DNA of 64,000 nt from CAZPQK01 sp964588695 (GTDB lineage Bacteria > Krumholzibacteriota > Krumholzibacteriia > WVZY01 > JAKEHA01): positions 1-64,000 of the forward strand of contig CAZPQK010000014.1 of the NCBI GenBank assembly GCA_964588695.1, written 5' to 3'. Positions 28,114 to 37,001 of the stretch are shown in pieces. Position numbers and translations under genes: made by a program. Within the stretch, counting starts at the first letter, position 1. Each line of letters starts with the position of its first letter. Under the pieces are notes generated by a model, which saw only the letters and a program-made list of their open reading frames with translations, was not told where the DNA came from and made no database searches.

Positions 28114-29981
28114 TGCGCCGGCTAGCCCTCATACTTGCGATGCTGTCGACGACGTTGGCCTTTCCCTCCTACGGTCAGGACGGCGGGACCGAAAGCGTTT
28201 TTTCGTTGGGAGCCGGCGCGCGTGCGTTTGGGCTGGGTAATGCGTATGTGAGCGGCGCCGACGACCCCAGCGCGCTGTACTGGAATCCGGCGGCGCTTCG
28301 CAACGTTCCTTCGGCGCAACTAACGGGAATGTACATGCCATTGTTTGGCGATTTCACCGGTGCGACCTACAGTTTTGTCGGCGGCGTTTACCCAACCCTT
28401 TCTACAGGCGCATTGGGCTTGGGATTCATGCGCGTGGCCAGCACTTTCGATCGTTACGACGAAGCCAGCCACGCATTAGGAGAGGGTCAGTATTCGGAGA
28501 GTCAGTTTCTGGTCGCGTACGCTTTCGAACGCGAAAGCAAATGGTGGGCGGGTAAGCTGGCAATCGGCAGTACGTTGAAAATCGCATCGCAAACCATCGA
28601 TCCGTTTTCGAGTACCGCATCCGGGTTGGACCTTGGTTTTCGCTATCTTCCCAACTTCTTAAGTGGAATCGCGATTGGGATTAATTTCCAGGATCTGGTC
28701 GGTGCCGACCACCGGCTCGACGCTGCCGCCGATCCGGCGTATCAAACTTTATTGGCCGGCGCTGGTTACACCAAGGTGCTGGCCAACGGGCAGGCGTTTC
28801 GTCTGATGTTGCAGATGGACATGCCGGAGCAAGCCGACAGCCGCATGCATTTCGGTGGCGAGTGGCGATTTAACCGTCTGGTGGCGTTGCGCGCCGGCTT
28901 TGACGACGGTGACATCAGCTTTGGGCTAGGGTTTCAGGTGTCCGACTACGGTCTCGACTACGCGTTCTTATCGCGCGATGAGGCGGGAAGCTCGCACCCG
29001 ATTTCGTTTACCACGTCTCTGGGCTCTTCGCTTCAAGAGCAGCGCGAGAACATCGCGAGCCAGCAAGAGGCTCGCGAGCAAGAGGCCATTCGCCGCACCT
29101 TCGAGGCGCGCGTAGGTAGTCGTCGTGAAAGCGCTCGTCAGTTGCAGGCGAACGGTGACTACCAGGGCGCTATCAACGAATGGAATATCGTGCTCGAGTA
29201 CGTCCCCGACGATGCCGAAGCGCAGTCCGCACTTGAGCAAGCCCGACGAGAGATTGTCTCGCAGCAAGCTGCATCGACGCGCGACGCCGCTAAGCGAGCG
29301 ATTATTCAAACCCGTTTCGACCAGGGATTGCGTTTTTACGAGGGACGAGAATACGTTCGCGCGCGCAGCGAATGGCAAGCGATTCTGGGGCTTGACAGTA
29401 CTAATGTCGACGCCGCCCAGTATCTGTCGGACACACAGGCCAAGATTAACGAAGCGATGTCCGGACATATTCGTCGAGCCCAGCAGTACGAACAGGAGAA
29501 CCGTCTCACCGAAGCGATTGCCGAGTGGAACAACGTCCAGGCCTACGATCCCAACAACGCCCGCGCTCGCGCTGCGGTTGAAGCTATTCGAAATCGTATC
29601 CAATCGGTAAGTCAGGATTACGCCGCTGCGCAGCGTCGTTTACGGATCGTGAACCTCTACGACGAATCCTTGCGCCTGTACAACAGCGGCAAGTACACGC
29701 GTGCGGTAGACAATTTGGAACAGGTCATTCGTTTGGAGCCATCTCATGAAGAGGCCAAAAAATTGTTGGCCTTGTCCAAACGTAAGCTGACGCCGCTTAC
29801 CGACGCCGAGAAGGCGGAAATTCGACAGCTGTACTTGCGGGGAATGCAGTTCTTTTCGCAAGACGATTACGCCAAGGCGATTGCCGAATGGGAGAAAATT
29901 CTGGCGATCGACCCGACCAATGAGAGTGTGCAACGTAACATCGATGATGCCCGCGCGCGCCTGAAACAGACCGACAGCTAG
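28110..29981 (+). CDS. PorV-like outer-membrane barrel fused to periplasmic TPR repeats
   Basis: 623 residues with an ATGA overlap to the giant gene. After the signal peptide (cut near SYGQ) comes the PorV-type signature SLGAGARAFGLGNAYVSGADDPSALYWNPAAL and a barrel to about residue 305. From about 305 to the end the sequence is helical. A Glu/Arg/Gln-rich coiled coil leads into at least five TPR-like units (ARQLQANGDYQGAINEW, GLRFYEGREYVRARSEW, YEQENRLTEAIAEWNNV, LRLYNSGKYTRAVDNLE, GMQFFSQDDYAKAIAEWEK). The usual PorV ends after the barrel, so the TPR tail is extra and probably periplasmic, able to grip cargo or a partner. The adjacent giant protein is the obvious client. Confidence 0.85.
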   Translation: MMRRLALILAMLSTTLAFPSYGQDGGTESVFSLGAGARAFGLGNAYVSGADDPSALYWNPAALRNVPSAQLTGMYMPLFGDFTGATYSFVGGVYPTLSTGALGLGFMRVASTFDRYDEASHALGEGQYSESQFLVAYAFERESKWWAGKLAIGSTLKIASQTIDPFSSTASGLDLGFRYLPNFLSGIAIGINFQDLVGADHRLDAAADPAYQTLLAGAGYTKVLANGQAFRLMLQMDMPEQADSRMHFGGEWRFNRLVALRAGFDDGDISFGLGFQVSDYGLDYAFLSRDEAGSSHPISFTTSLGSSLQEQRENIASQQEAREQEAIRRTFEARVGSRRESARQLQANGDYQGAINEWNIVLEYVPDDAEAQSALEQARREIVSQQAASTRDAAKRAIIQTRFDQGLRFYEGREYVRARSEWQAILGLDSTNVDAAQYLSDTQAKINEAMSGHIRRAQQYEQENRLTEAIAEWNNVQAYDPNNARARAAVEAIRNRIQSVSQDYAAAQRRLRIVNLYDESLRLYNSGKYTRAVDNLEQVIRLEPSHEEAKKLLALSKRKLTPLTDAEKAEIRQLYLRGMQFFSQDDYAKAIAEWEKILAIDPTNESVQRNIDDARARLKQTDS

Positions 29982-29990
29982 AATCGCAAC

Positions 29991-32900
29991 ATGGCGACAG
30001 ATACCAAAACCAAAGTCAGAGAGTTAAGCGTACCGGCGGTCGAAGGACAGCTCGGCCGGGTGCGCGACTTTGTCGTTGAGGTGTGCGAAGACGCTGGCTT
30101 TTCGCAACGCGACACCAGCAACACCAAGCTGGCGGTGGATGAGGCGTGCACCAACATTATCAAGCACGCCTACGCAGACAAAGACTCGACTGGGGATATT
30201 AGGGTCCGCGCCGAGATTGTAGCCGGTGAACTAACGCTTTCGTTGTTCGACACCGGGACTCACTTTGATTTTACCGCCGTCAAGGATCCTGACCTCGACC
30301 AGTATGTTGAGACTGGGCGTAAGGGTGGGTTTGGTGTCTTTCTGATTAACCGTCTCATGGACGGTGTGGATTACCGAGCCGCCGATGGCGGTAACGAGCT
30401 AACGCTCGTCAAGCGTAGTCGCAGTGGAGCCGGCGGAGTTTTGCTGGAAAAACGTCCGCTGCGCAGCACCCTTAAATACAAGTTTACGATGCGCGCGGCC
30501 ACCGGGCTGTTTGTGCTGATGGCAGCACTGTGGGCGTTTGTCTTTGTCCGTCAGACCAATAACATCCAGGTGCAGGAAGCCAGCCAATGGCTGGAAAAGC
30601 GCCGTGTTGCCGAAAGCCTCGCCAATACCAGCCGCGACGCACTGCTCTCCACCGAAGAGTTTTCACCCGAGCGTACCGCGCTTAGCGCCAATCTTGTCAA
30701 AGAAGTAGAAACTCGAGCCGACGTTGCCTACGCGCGGGTTCAAGGCGTCGATGGCATTGTGATTTCGTCCAGCAACCTTGATGAGATATTCGGCACCGGT
30801 CCCGATTTGACGGTCGCAACGGTTCTGGCCACCGACAGCGCGGTCACCTGGAGGCGTTGGGATGTCGACGGACAGCGCGTTCGGGACATCGAATACAAGG
30901 TGACAGTGCTAAGCGCCAATAGCGGTCTGCGGATTCCGGTGGGCACCATTCATATTGGTGTGTTGGAAGATGTAGTGACGTCGCAGGGCGGCGACAACCG
31001 TGTGTTGACGTCGTTGATCTTTCTGGCGCTGTTTGCCGTCGGGTTACTGTTGATAATGGGCCTGGTGTCGGTCTTCGTGAAGCCCATTCAAGTGCTTACC
31101 GATGGGGTGCGAGCGATCGGCGACGGCAACCTGGAGGGAAAGCTTAAAGTAGACGGGCCTGCCGAAATCGGCGCGATTGCGGGCGTGTTTAACGACATCA
31201 CCGACAAGTTCAAGAAGGCGCAATCCAGTATCCTTGAGCAGGAAAAAATGCAAAAGGAAATGGAAGTCGCCAAACAGATTCAGCATTCGTTGCTGCCGCG
31301 CAAGAAGCCGGACGTAAGCGGTTACGACATCGCACCGTTATACCAGGCTGCCGCGGAGGTCGGCGGCGACTACTACGACTTCGTTCAGGTCGACGATGAC
31401 ACGGTTGGCGTTGTCGTCGCGGACGTTTCCGGGAAAGGGGTCCCCGGGTCGTTGGTGATGACCATGATTCGCACCGCTTTGCGCATGGAAGCTCGCGGCA
31501 ACAAGAATGCCTCCGACGTCATGTCAAAAATGAACGCGTTTGTGACTGACGACATGAAAAAAGGCATGTTCGTCACCATGTTCTACGTGATCCTGGACTC
31601 CAAAAACCGAATCATTAGTTACGCGTCTGCGGGTCACAACCCAATGATCCTTTATCGGCACGAAACCAACGAAACTTTCTTTCTTAACCCCAAGGGTTTC
31701 CCAGTTGGGATTAGCCTGCCCGACGAAGAGTTGTTTCGTCGGTCGATCAGCCTGGAAAAGATCAAGCTGAAGAAGGACGACATGCTGGTGATTTACACCG
31801 ACGGGGTCACCGAAGCAATGAACGCGCGGCGCGATCAGTATGGGGAAGACCGCCTGATTAACATCATAAAGGCCAACGGGCACCTTGCGCCGGATAAGTT
31901 TATTGATGCCCTCGAGACCGACGTCAAAAACTTCACTGCGGGCCACCCGCAGAACGACGATATTACCGTCGTTGCGGTGAAAGAAAAACTTGCCGCCGAC
32001 GATGTGCTGTTTGGTATCCGCAAAAAACTTATCGATCTGGTCGACGTACAGGGCCTGAGTGTGAAGGACGCTTGCGCGCAAATGAAGGTGTCGCCGGCAA
32101 CGTACTACCGGTACAAAAAGCGTCTCGAGACGATGGGTGAGCGTGGTCTCAAGAACAAAGTGCTTCGCGCCGACACCTCGCTTAAGCGAGTTAGCCTGGA
32201 GGCTCGTAAGGAAATCATCGAGATTATCCGCGAGAATCCCGACTTTGGCGCCAAGCGAATCGCCGCCGAATACAACGAAGGAAAAATTGAAGCCGCTCAG
32301 GTTACCGAGCGCATGGTGTACGACGAACTTAAGCGTTTGAACATGAACACCAAAGAACTGCGCCTGGACTACCTGCGCCGCAACCGTCTAATTGATGACG
32401 ACGAAGCCACAACAGGCGAAGATCGTAAAGCGGTAGAGGACTTGCTCAGCGAAATTGCTGCGGCCGAAGAGCCGTCCGAGCCGTTTGTTCCGACAACGGA
32501 GGATGTCGAGCTTGTCACCGGCGACGACGACAGCGAATTCCCCGTCGATACCGTTAACGTTCCTGTCGACTCCGAAGTGGTTGATGGCGTCGGGATTTCG
32601 ATTCGTCGTCATAGTGACGGCATCGCCGAGCTCGCGGTCAACGGTCACCTGGACTCGGTTACCACGTCGACGCTTGAACAGCGTCTTAAAGACGTGGTCG
32701 CGGACAACTACTTTAAGATCATCGTGAACCTTTCGGAGGTTACCTATATATCGTCAGGTGGTTGGGGAGTGTTCACCGGCGAGGTTCGCAACTTGCGCTC
32801 GCGACAGGGCGATATCGTCCTCGTGGGAATGGGCGCAGAAGTATTTGACGTTTATGAGTTGTTGGGGTTTGCCGAAGTCCTGCGTTCGTTCCACACCGTA

Positions 32901-34409
32901 GACGAGGCCGCCGGGTTCCTGAAGCTTCCTGCCGAGGAACGGTTCGTATCGGCTCCGGCGGCGACCGACGCTAGCCCCGCGATGAGTTTCGCCGACGAAG
33001 AGGTTCCCGGCGAAGGCTATGTCCCCGAGTGGGAAAGTTTACAGATTGAAGCCACGACCGTCGGTGAGAAGGGCGACATTGCTGTCGTGTCGCTCAACGG
33101 AATCATTGACACGGTCAGTGCCGAGTCGCTGCGCTCGGCATTGGAAAAGGTGATCAGCCAGGGGTTGGTCAAGATTGTCGTCGACATGTCATCGGTCGAG
33201 TACGTGAGTAGTGGTGGTTGGGGAACGTTTACCGAGCGCCTGCGGGAAGTGCGCCGGTCGGGTGGCGACGTAAAGCTGTTCGGTATGGACCCCGACGTTT
33301 ACTACGTGTTTACGATGTTGGGCTTCAACATTGTGTTGTCGTCCTTCGACATTCTCACCGAAGCGATCGATGACTTCGAGCGAACCGACGCCGCCGACCG
33401 TCCCGACCGCCCCGAGCCCATTGCCGCTGCTACTGATGCGTACGAAGACTACCCACCGGTGGTGGTCGAAGACGACCCCGCCGAACCCGACGACCTGCTG
33501 GACATCGAGCAGGCGCGGGCCCGAAGTCTTGACGGGTTGGTGGATTGGGAAGAGGTCGGCGATAGCGTCGTCATTGGACACCTGGAGGGCCCAATCGAAG
33601 CATCTGCGGTGGATGCGCTTACCGCGGATGTTGATCAGCAGCTTGCAAAACAACCAAGTCGTGTATTGTTTGACCTCTCCAAGGTAACCTACATCAGCAG
33701 TACCGGGTGGGGTATGTTCGCCAAGGCTCTGGAAACAACGAGTCAGTGGGGCGGGACCGTTGGGTTGTTTGGATTGAGCCCGGATTTATGGGATATCTAC
33801 TCGCTTTTGGAGTTTCAGTCGTTCTTGCAAGCGTACGATTCGCGCGAGGCCGCGATTGCCGGTGTCGGAGCACAACCAGCGCCGCCGGCGGCGACGCCCG
33901 ATACCGTCGACTTTGCCGACGAAGACGCGGTTCCCGTGGACGAATCCGACGATGTCGACGATATTCTGGGGAACGAATCGGAAGGTTCGTCGTTCGAAGT
34001 GCTAGCGGATAAGTCTGACGATGGATTGGGAGAGTGGCCTGAAGAGCCGGTGGTTACCGAATCCTCTGCGGACGCTGGCCCTTCGCTAGGCGGGCCGGTC
34101 GACTTCGAAGACGATACCGCACGCCCGGCATCGAATTTGCCCGACGATCTGCCAGACCGGCCGATAAAAGTGATCCCGGCGGCGTCGGAGGACCCTGACC
34201 CACCGATGGAGGCTGAGGAGTTCGGCTCGTCGGAGACACCGGCCGACGCCCCCAAACCGGGTCCAGACGTTCCTGATCGGCCCGGCGATGGCTTCAAGTT
34301 GACCGTTGATGGCGCCGATCGTGATCGTAACGTAAACAAAGACAAGAAGTTGCGCTCGATGGGATGGGGCCAGTATGGCGAGAAGCTCCGTAAGAAGAAG
34401 GACAAGTAG
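29991..34409 (+). CDS. Multi-domain partner-switching regulator: RsbW-like kinase, sensor, SpoIIE phosphatase, HTH, three STAS
   Basis: 1472 residues. In order: an RsbW/SpoIIAB-type ATPase (about 1-150; N-box KLAVDEACTNIIKHAY, GGFGVFLINRLMD); TM1 (about 165-186); an extracytoplasmic sensor; TM2 (about 336-364); HAMP and coiled coil (to about 445); a PP2C/SpoIIE phosphatase (about 445-665; EVGGDYYDF, ADVSGKGVPG, YTDGVTEAMN, NDDITVVAV, acidic metal ligands present); a transposase-like HTH (about 667-805; VKDACAQMKVSPATYYRYKK); STAS domains at about 868-978, 1017-1130 and 1184-1292, with phospho-site loops YISSGGWG, YVSSGGWG, YISSTGWG; and an acidic, proline-rich tail ending in a basic cluster. 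Kinase, phosphatase and their STAS substrates are normally separate proteins. Gap to the TPR-barrel gene is 9 nt. Roles of the domains are from family knowledge; their interplay is inferred. Confidence 0.9.
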   Translation: MATDTKTKVRELSVPAVEGQLGRVRDFVVEVCEDAGFSQRDTSNTKLAVDEACTNIIKHAYADKDSTGDIRVRAEIVAGELTLSLFDTGTHFDFTAVKDPDLDQYVETGRKGGFGVFLINRLMDGVDYRAADGGNELTLVKRSRSGAGGVLLEKRPLRSTLKYKFTMRAATGLFVLMAALWAFVFVRQTNNIQVQEASQWLEKRRVAESLANTSRDALLSTEEFSPERTALSANLVKEVETRADVAYARVQGVDGIVISSSNLDEIFGTGPDLTVATVLATDSAVTWRRWDVDGQRVRDIEYKVTVLSANSGLRIPVGTIHIGVLEDVVTSQGGDNRVLTSLIFLALFAVGLLLIMGLVSVFVKPIQVLTDGVRAIGDGNLEGKLKVDGPAEIGAIAGVFNDITDKFKKAQSSILEQEKMQKEMEVAKQIQHSLLPRKKPDVSGYDIAPLYQAAAEVGGDYYDFVQVDDDTVGVVVADVSGKGVPGSLVMTMIRTALRMEARGNKNASDVMSKMNAFVTDDMKKGMFVTMFYVILDSKNRIISYASAGHNPMILYRHETNETFFLNPKGFPVGISLPDEELFRRSISLEKIKLKKDDMLVIYTDGVTEAMNARRDQYGEDRLINIIKANGHLAPDKFIDALETDVKNFTAGHPQNDDITVVAVKEKLAADDVLFGIRKKLIDLVDVQGLSVKDACAQMKVSPATYYRYKKRLETMGERGLKNKVLRADTSLKRVSLEARKEIIEIIRENPDFGAKRIAAEYNEGKIEAAQVTERMVYDELKRLNMNTKELRLDYLRRNRLIDDDEATTGEDRKAVEDLLSEIAAAEEPSEPFVPTTEDVELVTGDDDSEFPVDTVNVPVDSEVVDGVGISIRRHSDGIAELAVNGHLDSVTTSTLEQRLKDVVADNYFKIIVNLSEVTYISSGGWGVFTGEVRNLRSRQGDIVLVGMGAEVFDVYELLGFAEVLRSFHTVDEAAGFLKLPAEERFVSAPAATDASPAMSFADEEVPGEGYVPEWESLQIEATTVGEKGDIAVVSLNGIIDTVSAESLRSALEKVISQGLVKIVVDMSSVEYVSSGGWGTFTERLREVRRSGGDVKLFGMDPDVYYVFTMLGFNIVLSSFDILTEAIDDFERTDAADRPDRPEPIAAATDAYEDYPPVVVEDDPAEPDDLLDIEQARARSLDGLVDWEEVGDSVVIGHLEGPIEASAVDALTADVDQQLAKQPSRVLFDLSKVTYISSTGWGMFAKALETTSQWGGTVGLFGLSPDLWDIYSLLEFQSFLQAYDSREAAIAGVGAQPAPPAATPDTVDFADEDAVPVDESDDVDDILGNESEGSSFEVLADKSDDGLGEWPEEPVVTESSADAGPSLGGPVDFEDDTARPASNLPDDLPDRPIKVIPAASEDPDPPMEAEEFGSSETPADAPKPGPDVPDRPGDGFKLTVDGADRDRNVNKDKKLRSMGWGQYGEKLRKKKDK

Positions 34410-34418
34410 GGTTACGGC

Positions 34419-35180
34419 TTGCGCAAAATTGCGATCATAACCTCCAAAGGCGGCACTGGAAAAACCACTACGGCTGTAAACCTGGGCCACGGTTTGGCTC
34501 TGTGTGGCAAGCGTGTGCTGATCATCGACTGCGATGCCCAGCGCAACGTCGCTATCGCCTTTGATATCGCCAGCAAGCGGACGCTCTGCGATCTGCTGCA
34601 GTACGGCGAAGTCGACGTCACCCAGGTGCGCGAAAATCTCTTCGTCATCGACTCGGGTGGTCGCGACCTTGCAGAGATCGAGATGGTACTGGCCGGAAAG
34701 CAGCGCCGCGAGCGGCGGCTGGAGCTGGCGCTTAAGAACCTGGAGGGGTGCGATGTCGTCATTTGCGACTGTTCGCCCACAATTAACCTGATCAACATCA
34801 ATGCTATTTCGTTCGCCGATCAGGTTATTATTCCGGTGAGTATGGACTATCTGGCGCAGGCGGGCGCGCGACAAACCATGCAGATTCTTGACGAAATCAA
34901 TACCCATGCCGCGACCGAGACTACGATTATGGGCATTCTGCCCACGTTTTACGACGCCCGCACCAAGTTGTCTGGCGAAGTGCTGGCCAAACTGCGCGAA
35001 CGATTCGGCGATCTGGTTTTTAATACCGTAATTCGGGTGAATACGTCGCTGCGCGAAGCGCCCAGCTTTAATCAGACCATTTTTGAATATTCGCCGATGT
35101 CGCGAGGCGCATTTGACTATTATCAACTTACCGAGGAGTTTTTGGGCCGTGTCCAAAAAGAAAACGTCGCTCGGTCGTGA
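34419..35180 (+). CDS. ParA/Soj-type ATPase
   Basis: 253 residues from TTG 34419, the only start that places the P-loop normally (RKIAIITSKGGTGKTTT, deviant Walker A with the signature lysine). Switch motifs DCDAQRNV and ICDCSPTINL are present, as is the C-terminal Soj-like part. ParA proteins dimerise on ATP, bind DNA or a surface and are released by a small partner. The gene overlaps the next, which encodes a small basic DNA-binding-type protein, by 32 nt, as in many parA-partner pairs. Its place inside a SpoIIE/STAS cluster, rather than beside oriC genes, suggests it positions signalling proteins rather than the chromosome. That is inference. Confidence 0.88.
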   Translation: MRKIAIITSKGGTGKTTTAVNLGHGLALCGKRVLIIDCDAQRNVAIAFDIASKRTLCDLLQYGEVDVTQVRENLFVIDSGGRDLAEIEMVLAGKQRRERRLELALKNLEGCDVVICDCSPTINLININAISFADQVIIPVSMDYLAQAGARQTMQILDEINTHAATETTIMGILPTFYDARTKLSGEVLAKLRERFGDLVFNTVIRVNTSLREAPSFNQTIFEYSPMSRGAFDYYQLTEEFLGRVQKENVARS

Positions 35181-35415
35181 TCCTTTCGAGGATGACAAGG
35201 AACAGCGCCAGTCCAAAATGGTGGAGAAGCTCATTAAGGGCGGACCCAAGGGGCCTGGGGCCAAGGAAGTCGCTATAGAGGCGCGACTGACACCGGCGAA
35301 CATCAAACACCTGGACCGTATTCGCCAGCAGTTGGCGAAACGCGGTCGCGGCGATGTCAGCCGCAACGACTTAATTCGGATAGCGATTACTCTCCTGTCG
35401 GCTGATGACGTATAG
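35149..35415 (+). CDS. Small ribbon-helix-helix-like protein, putative ParA partner
   Basis: 88 residues from GTG 35149 (GAGGAG at 35133-35138). The basic N-terminus (VSKKKTSLGRDPF) is the sort of segment that stimulates ParA ATPase. The C-terminal half follows the Arc/CopG pattern: a beta strand VAIEARLTPANIKHLDRI, a second helix, and SRNDLIRIAITLLS. It overlaps the parA-like gene by 32 nt, so they are translated together. A DNA-binding partner of the ATPase is the natural reading. The RHH assignment is by eye on a short protein. Confidence 0.65.
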   Translation: MSKKKTSLGRDPFEDDKEQRQSKMVEKLIKGGPKGPGAKEVAIEARLTPANIKHLDRIRQQLAKRGRGDVSRNDLIRIAITLLSADDV

Positions 35416-35430
35416 TGCAGGTGAGACGCG

Positions 35431-36576
35431 ATGGATAGCACGATAGAGGCAAGGGCAATGGATAGTTACGAGTTGCGGAGCGAGATTCTCTCGGGCAACA
35501 CCAAATACTACATCCAATCAAACTGGGTAGCCGTCCAGAGTGCCGTGGTGACGTCTCTGTTTTTTGAGGGATCGCTCCTCTCCAAGCAGGTCGAGCACGT
35601 CGACACTTCGCAGTATGGCTCCGACCTGCGCGGCCGCGTTCGCGAAATCCACGAAGAGCGTAAGCTTCGAATTACATCGCTGATGGAAATCCGACAGTCG
35701 CTTAAGAAAGCGGTCGATGGCCGGGCGCACTTGAAGTTAGGCGAGGCCTTCTTTCGGCAGCGCCTGTTTCGCGAGTCGATGGCCGAAGTGATCCGTGCGA
35801 TCAAGCTGGGCGTTGAAGAGTCGCGGGCGTATCAAATATTGGGCGGTAGCCTTACCGCTCTGGGTGACTACGAAAAGGCGCTTAAGTCTTACCGCAAAGC
35901 CATCGAAATCGCGCCTGAGTATCCCGACGTGCACAATGCCGTCGGTATTACCATGCTCAAGCTGGAAAACTGCCGCGAGGCCGTTGCCGCGTTTGAAAAA
36001 GCGCTAGAGCTAAACAAGTATTACGCCGAAGCATTTCTTAATCTCGCAATTGCGCTTAGTCTTAACGTTGTGCGCAAGCAAGACTATGAGATGTCTCGCG
36101 GCTTGCAGAAACGCATGCGCGAGATTTTGCAAATGTGTCTGCAGTTGAAGCCGTCCCTCGAAACCGACTTTTTCCGAGCCGCGCGTACGGCGGTCGAAGA
36201 GGAGCGGTGGGAGACGGTTCATCGGAACCTGCAGCAGATCCGCGACGATCAAGACGCGTACGCGCAGAGCGATCTGTCGTTGGAGTTGTACCTGATTCTA
36301 AAGTTTCAAGCGGAAAGCCTGACCGAAGAAGATGTCGACCGGTATATTGCCCGGGTAGAGTCGGCCCTGGATGCCAACCCAGGTTACGCCGACCTCAAGA
36401 ACGACCTGGGGATTCTGTATACCGCGAAATGCAAGATCTTCATCGATAAGGCCAATTCGGCGTTCCGGCAGTCTCTGGAGATCAATCCTGACTTCCGTAA
36501 GGCCGAGAAAAACTTGAAGTTGGCTGTAAATGACCGACAGGGAATTCATTTCCTGCTCAAGGCCCTATTGGACTAA
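35431..36576 (+). CDS. TPR protein in the partner-switching operon
   Basis: 381 residues; ATG 35431 is used, though ATG 35458 is also possible. The N-terminal 90 residues are helical and charged with no family match (TKYYIQSNWVAVQSAVV). From about residue 95 come TPR units (AHLKLGEAFFRQRLFRESMA, AYQILGGSLTALGDYEKALK, VHNAVGITMLKLENCREAVA) and a second block near the C-terminus (NDLGILYTAKCKIFIDKANS). No signal peptide, so it is cytoplasmic. TPRs bind protein partners; here the candidates are the ParA pair and the STAS proteins on either side. Confidence 0.8.
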   Translation: MDSTIEARAMDSYELRSEILSGNTKYYIQSNWVAVQSAVVTSLFFEGSLLSKQVEHVDTSQYGSDLRGRVREIHEERKLRITSLMEIRQSLKKAVDGRAHLKLGEAFFRQRLFRESMAEVIRAIKLGVEESRAYQILGGSLTALGDYEKALKSYRKAIEIAPEYPDVHNAVGITMLKLENCREAVAAFEKALELNKYYAEAFLNLAIALSLNVVRKQDYEMSRGLQKRMREILQMCLQLKPSLETDFFRAARTAVEEERWETVHRNLQQIRDDQDAYAQSDLSLELYLILKFQAESLTEEDVDRYIARVESALDANPGYADLKNDLGILYTAKCKIFIDKANSAFRQSLEINPDFRKAEKNLKLAVNDRQGIHFLLKALLD

Positions 36577-36605
36577 GTTTTGCATCTGCCGGCACGACAC
36601 GAACT

Positions 36606-36977
36606 ATGGAAAAGCTCACAATAAATGAAGATCGACTCGGGCAAGATCGATCGCTGGCGATCCTGACACTTAAGGGTACCATCGAGACGACCAATGCCGC
36701 GGGATTAGAAGAGGCACTGGAGCGCTTAGTCGACAATGACTGTTATCGCATCGTTGTCGATTTAAGTGCGGTCTCCTACATCAGCTCCGCCGGTTGGGGG
36801 ATCTTTATCAGTGAGATCAAACGCATCCGCCGCAATGGTGGCGACATTAAACTCGCCGGCATGATTCCGGAAGTGCGCGAAGTGTTCGAGTTGCTTGAAT
36901 TCCACAGCATTCTCAAGCCGTTCATCGGAACCGAGGACGCTCTGCGAGATTTTGGCGTGCCCTACGGCACGCAGTAG
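36606..36977 (+). CDS. Single-domain STAS protein (anti-sigma factor antagonist type)
   Basis: 123 residues, all STAS. The core LTLKGTIETTNAAGLEEAL, then VVDLSAVSYISSAGWGIFIS and GMIPEVREVFELLEF, is that of RsbV/SpoIIAA-like proteins. The serine in YISSAGWG is the expected phosphorylation site. Such proteins are substrates of RsbW-type kinases and SpoIIE-type phosphatases, both present in the protein at 29991. No good ribosome site is visible before ATG 36606. It is a close paralogue of the next gene. Confidence 0.92.
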   Translation: MEKLTINEDRLGQDRSLAILTLKGTIETTNAAGLEEALERLVDNDCYRIVVDLSAVSYISSAGWGIFISEIKRIRRNGGDIKLAGMIPEVREVFELLEFHSILKPFIGTEDALRDFGVPYGTQ

Positions 36978-37001
36978 GCACATTCAATTGGAGTAAGCAT
37001 C

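Noticed and set aside
31990..32400. Insertion-sequence transposase fragment
   Set aside because: The HTH is in frame within an intact multi-domain protein, with no terminal repeats or transposase catalytic domain.
34086..35441. Long minus-strand open frame (451 residues) across the parA-like region
   Set aside because: It is antisense to well-supported genes, with no ribosome site and no family motifs. High G+C third positions commonly leave such open shadow frames.
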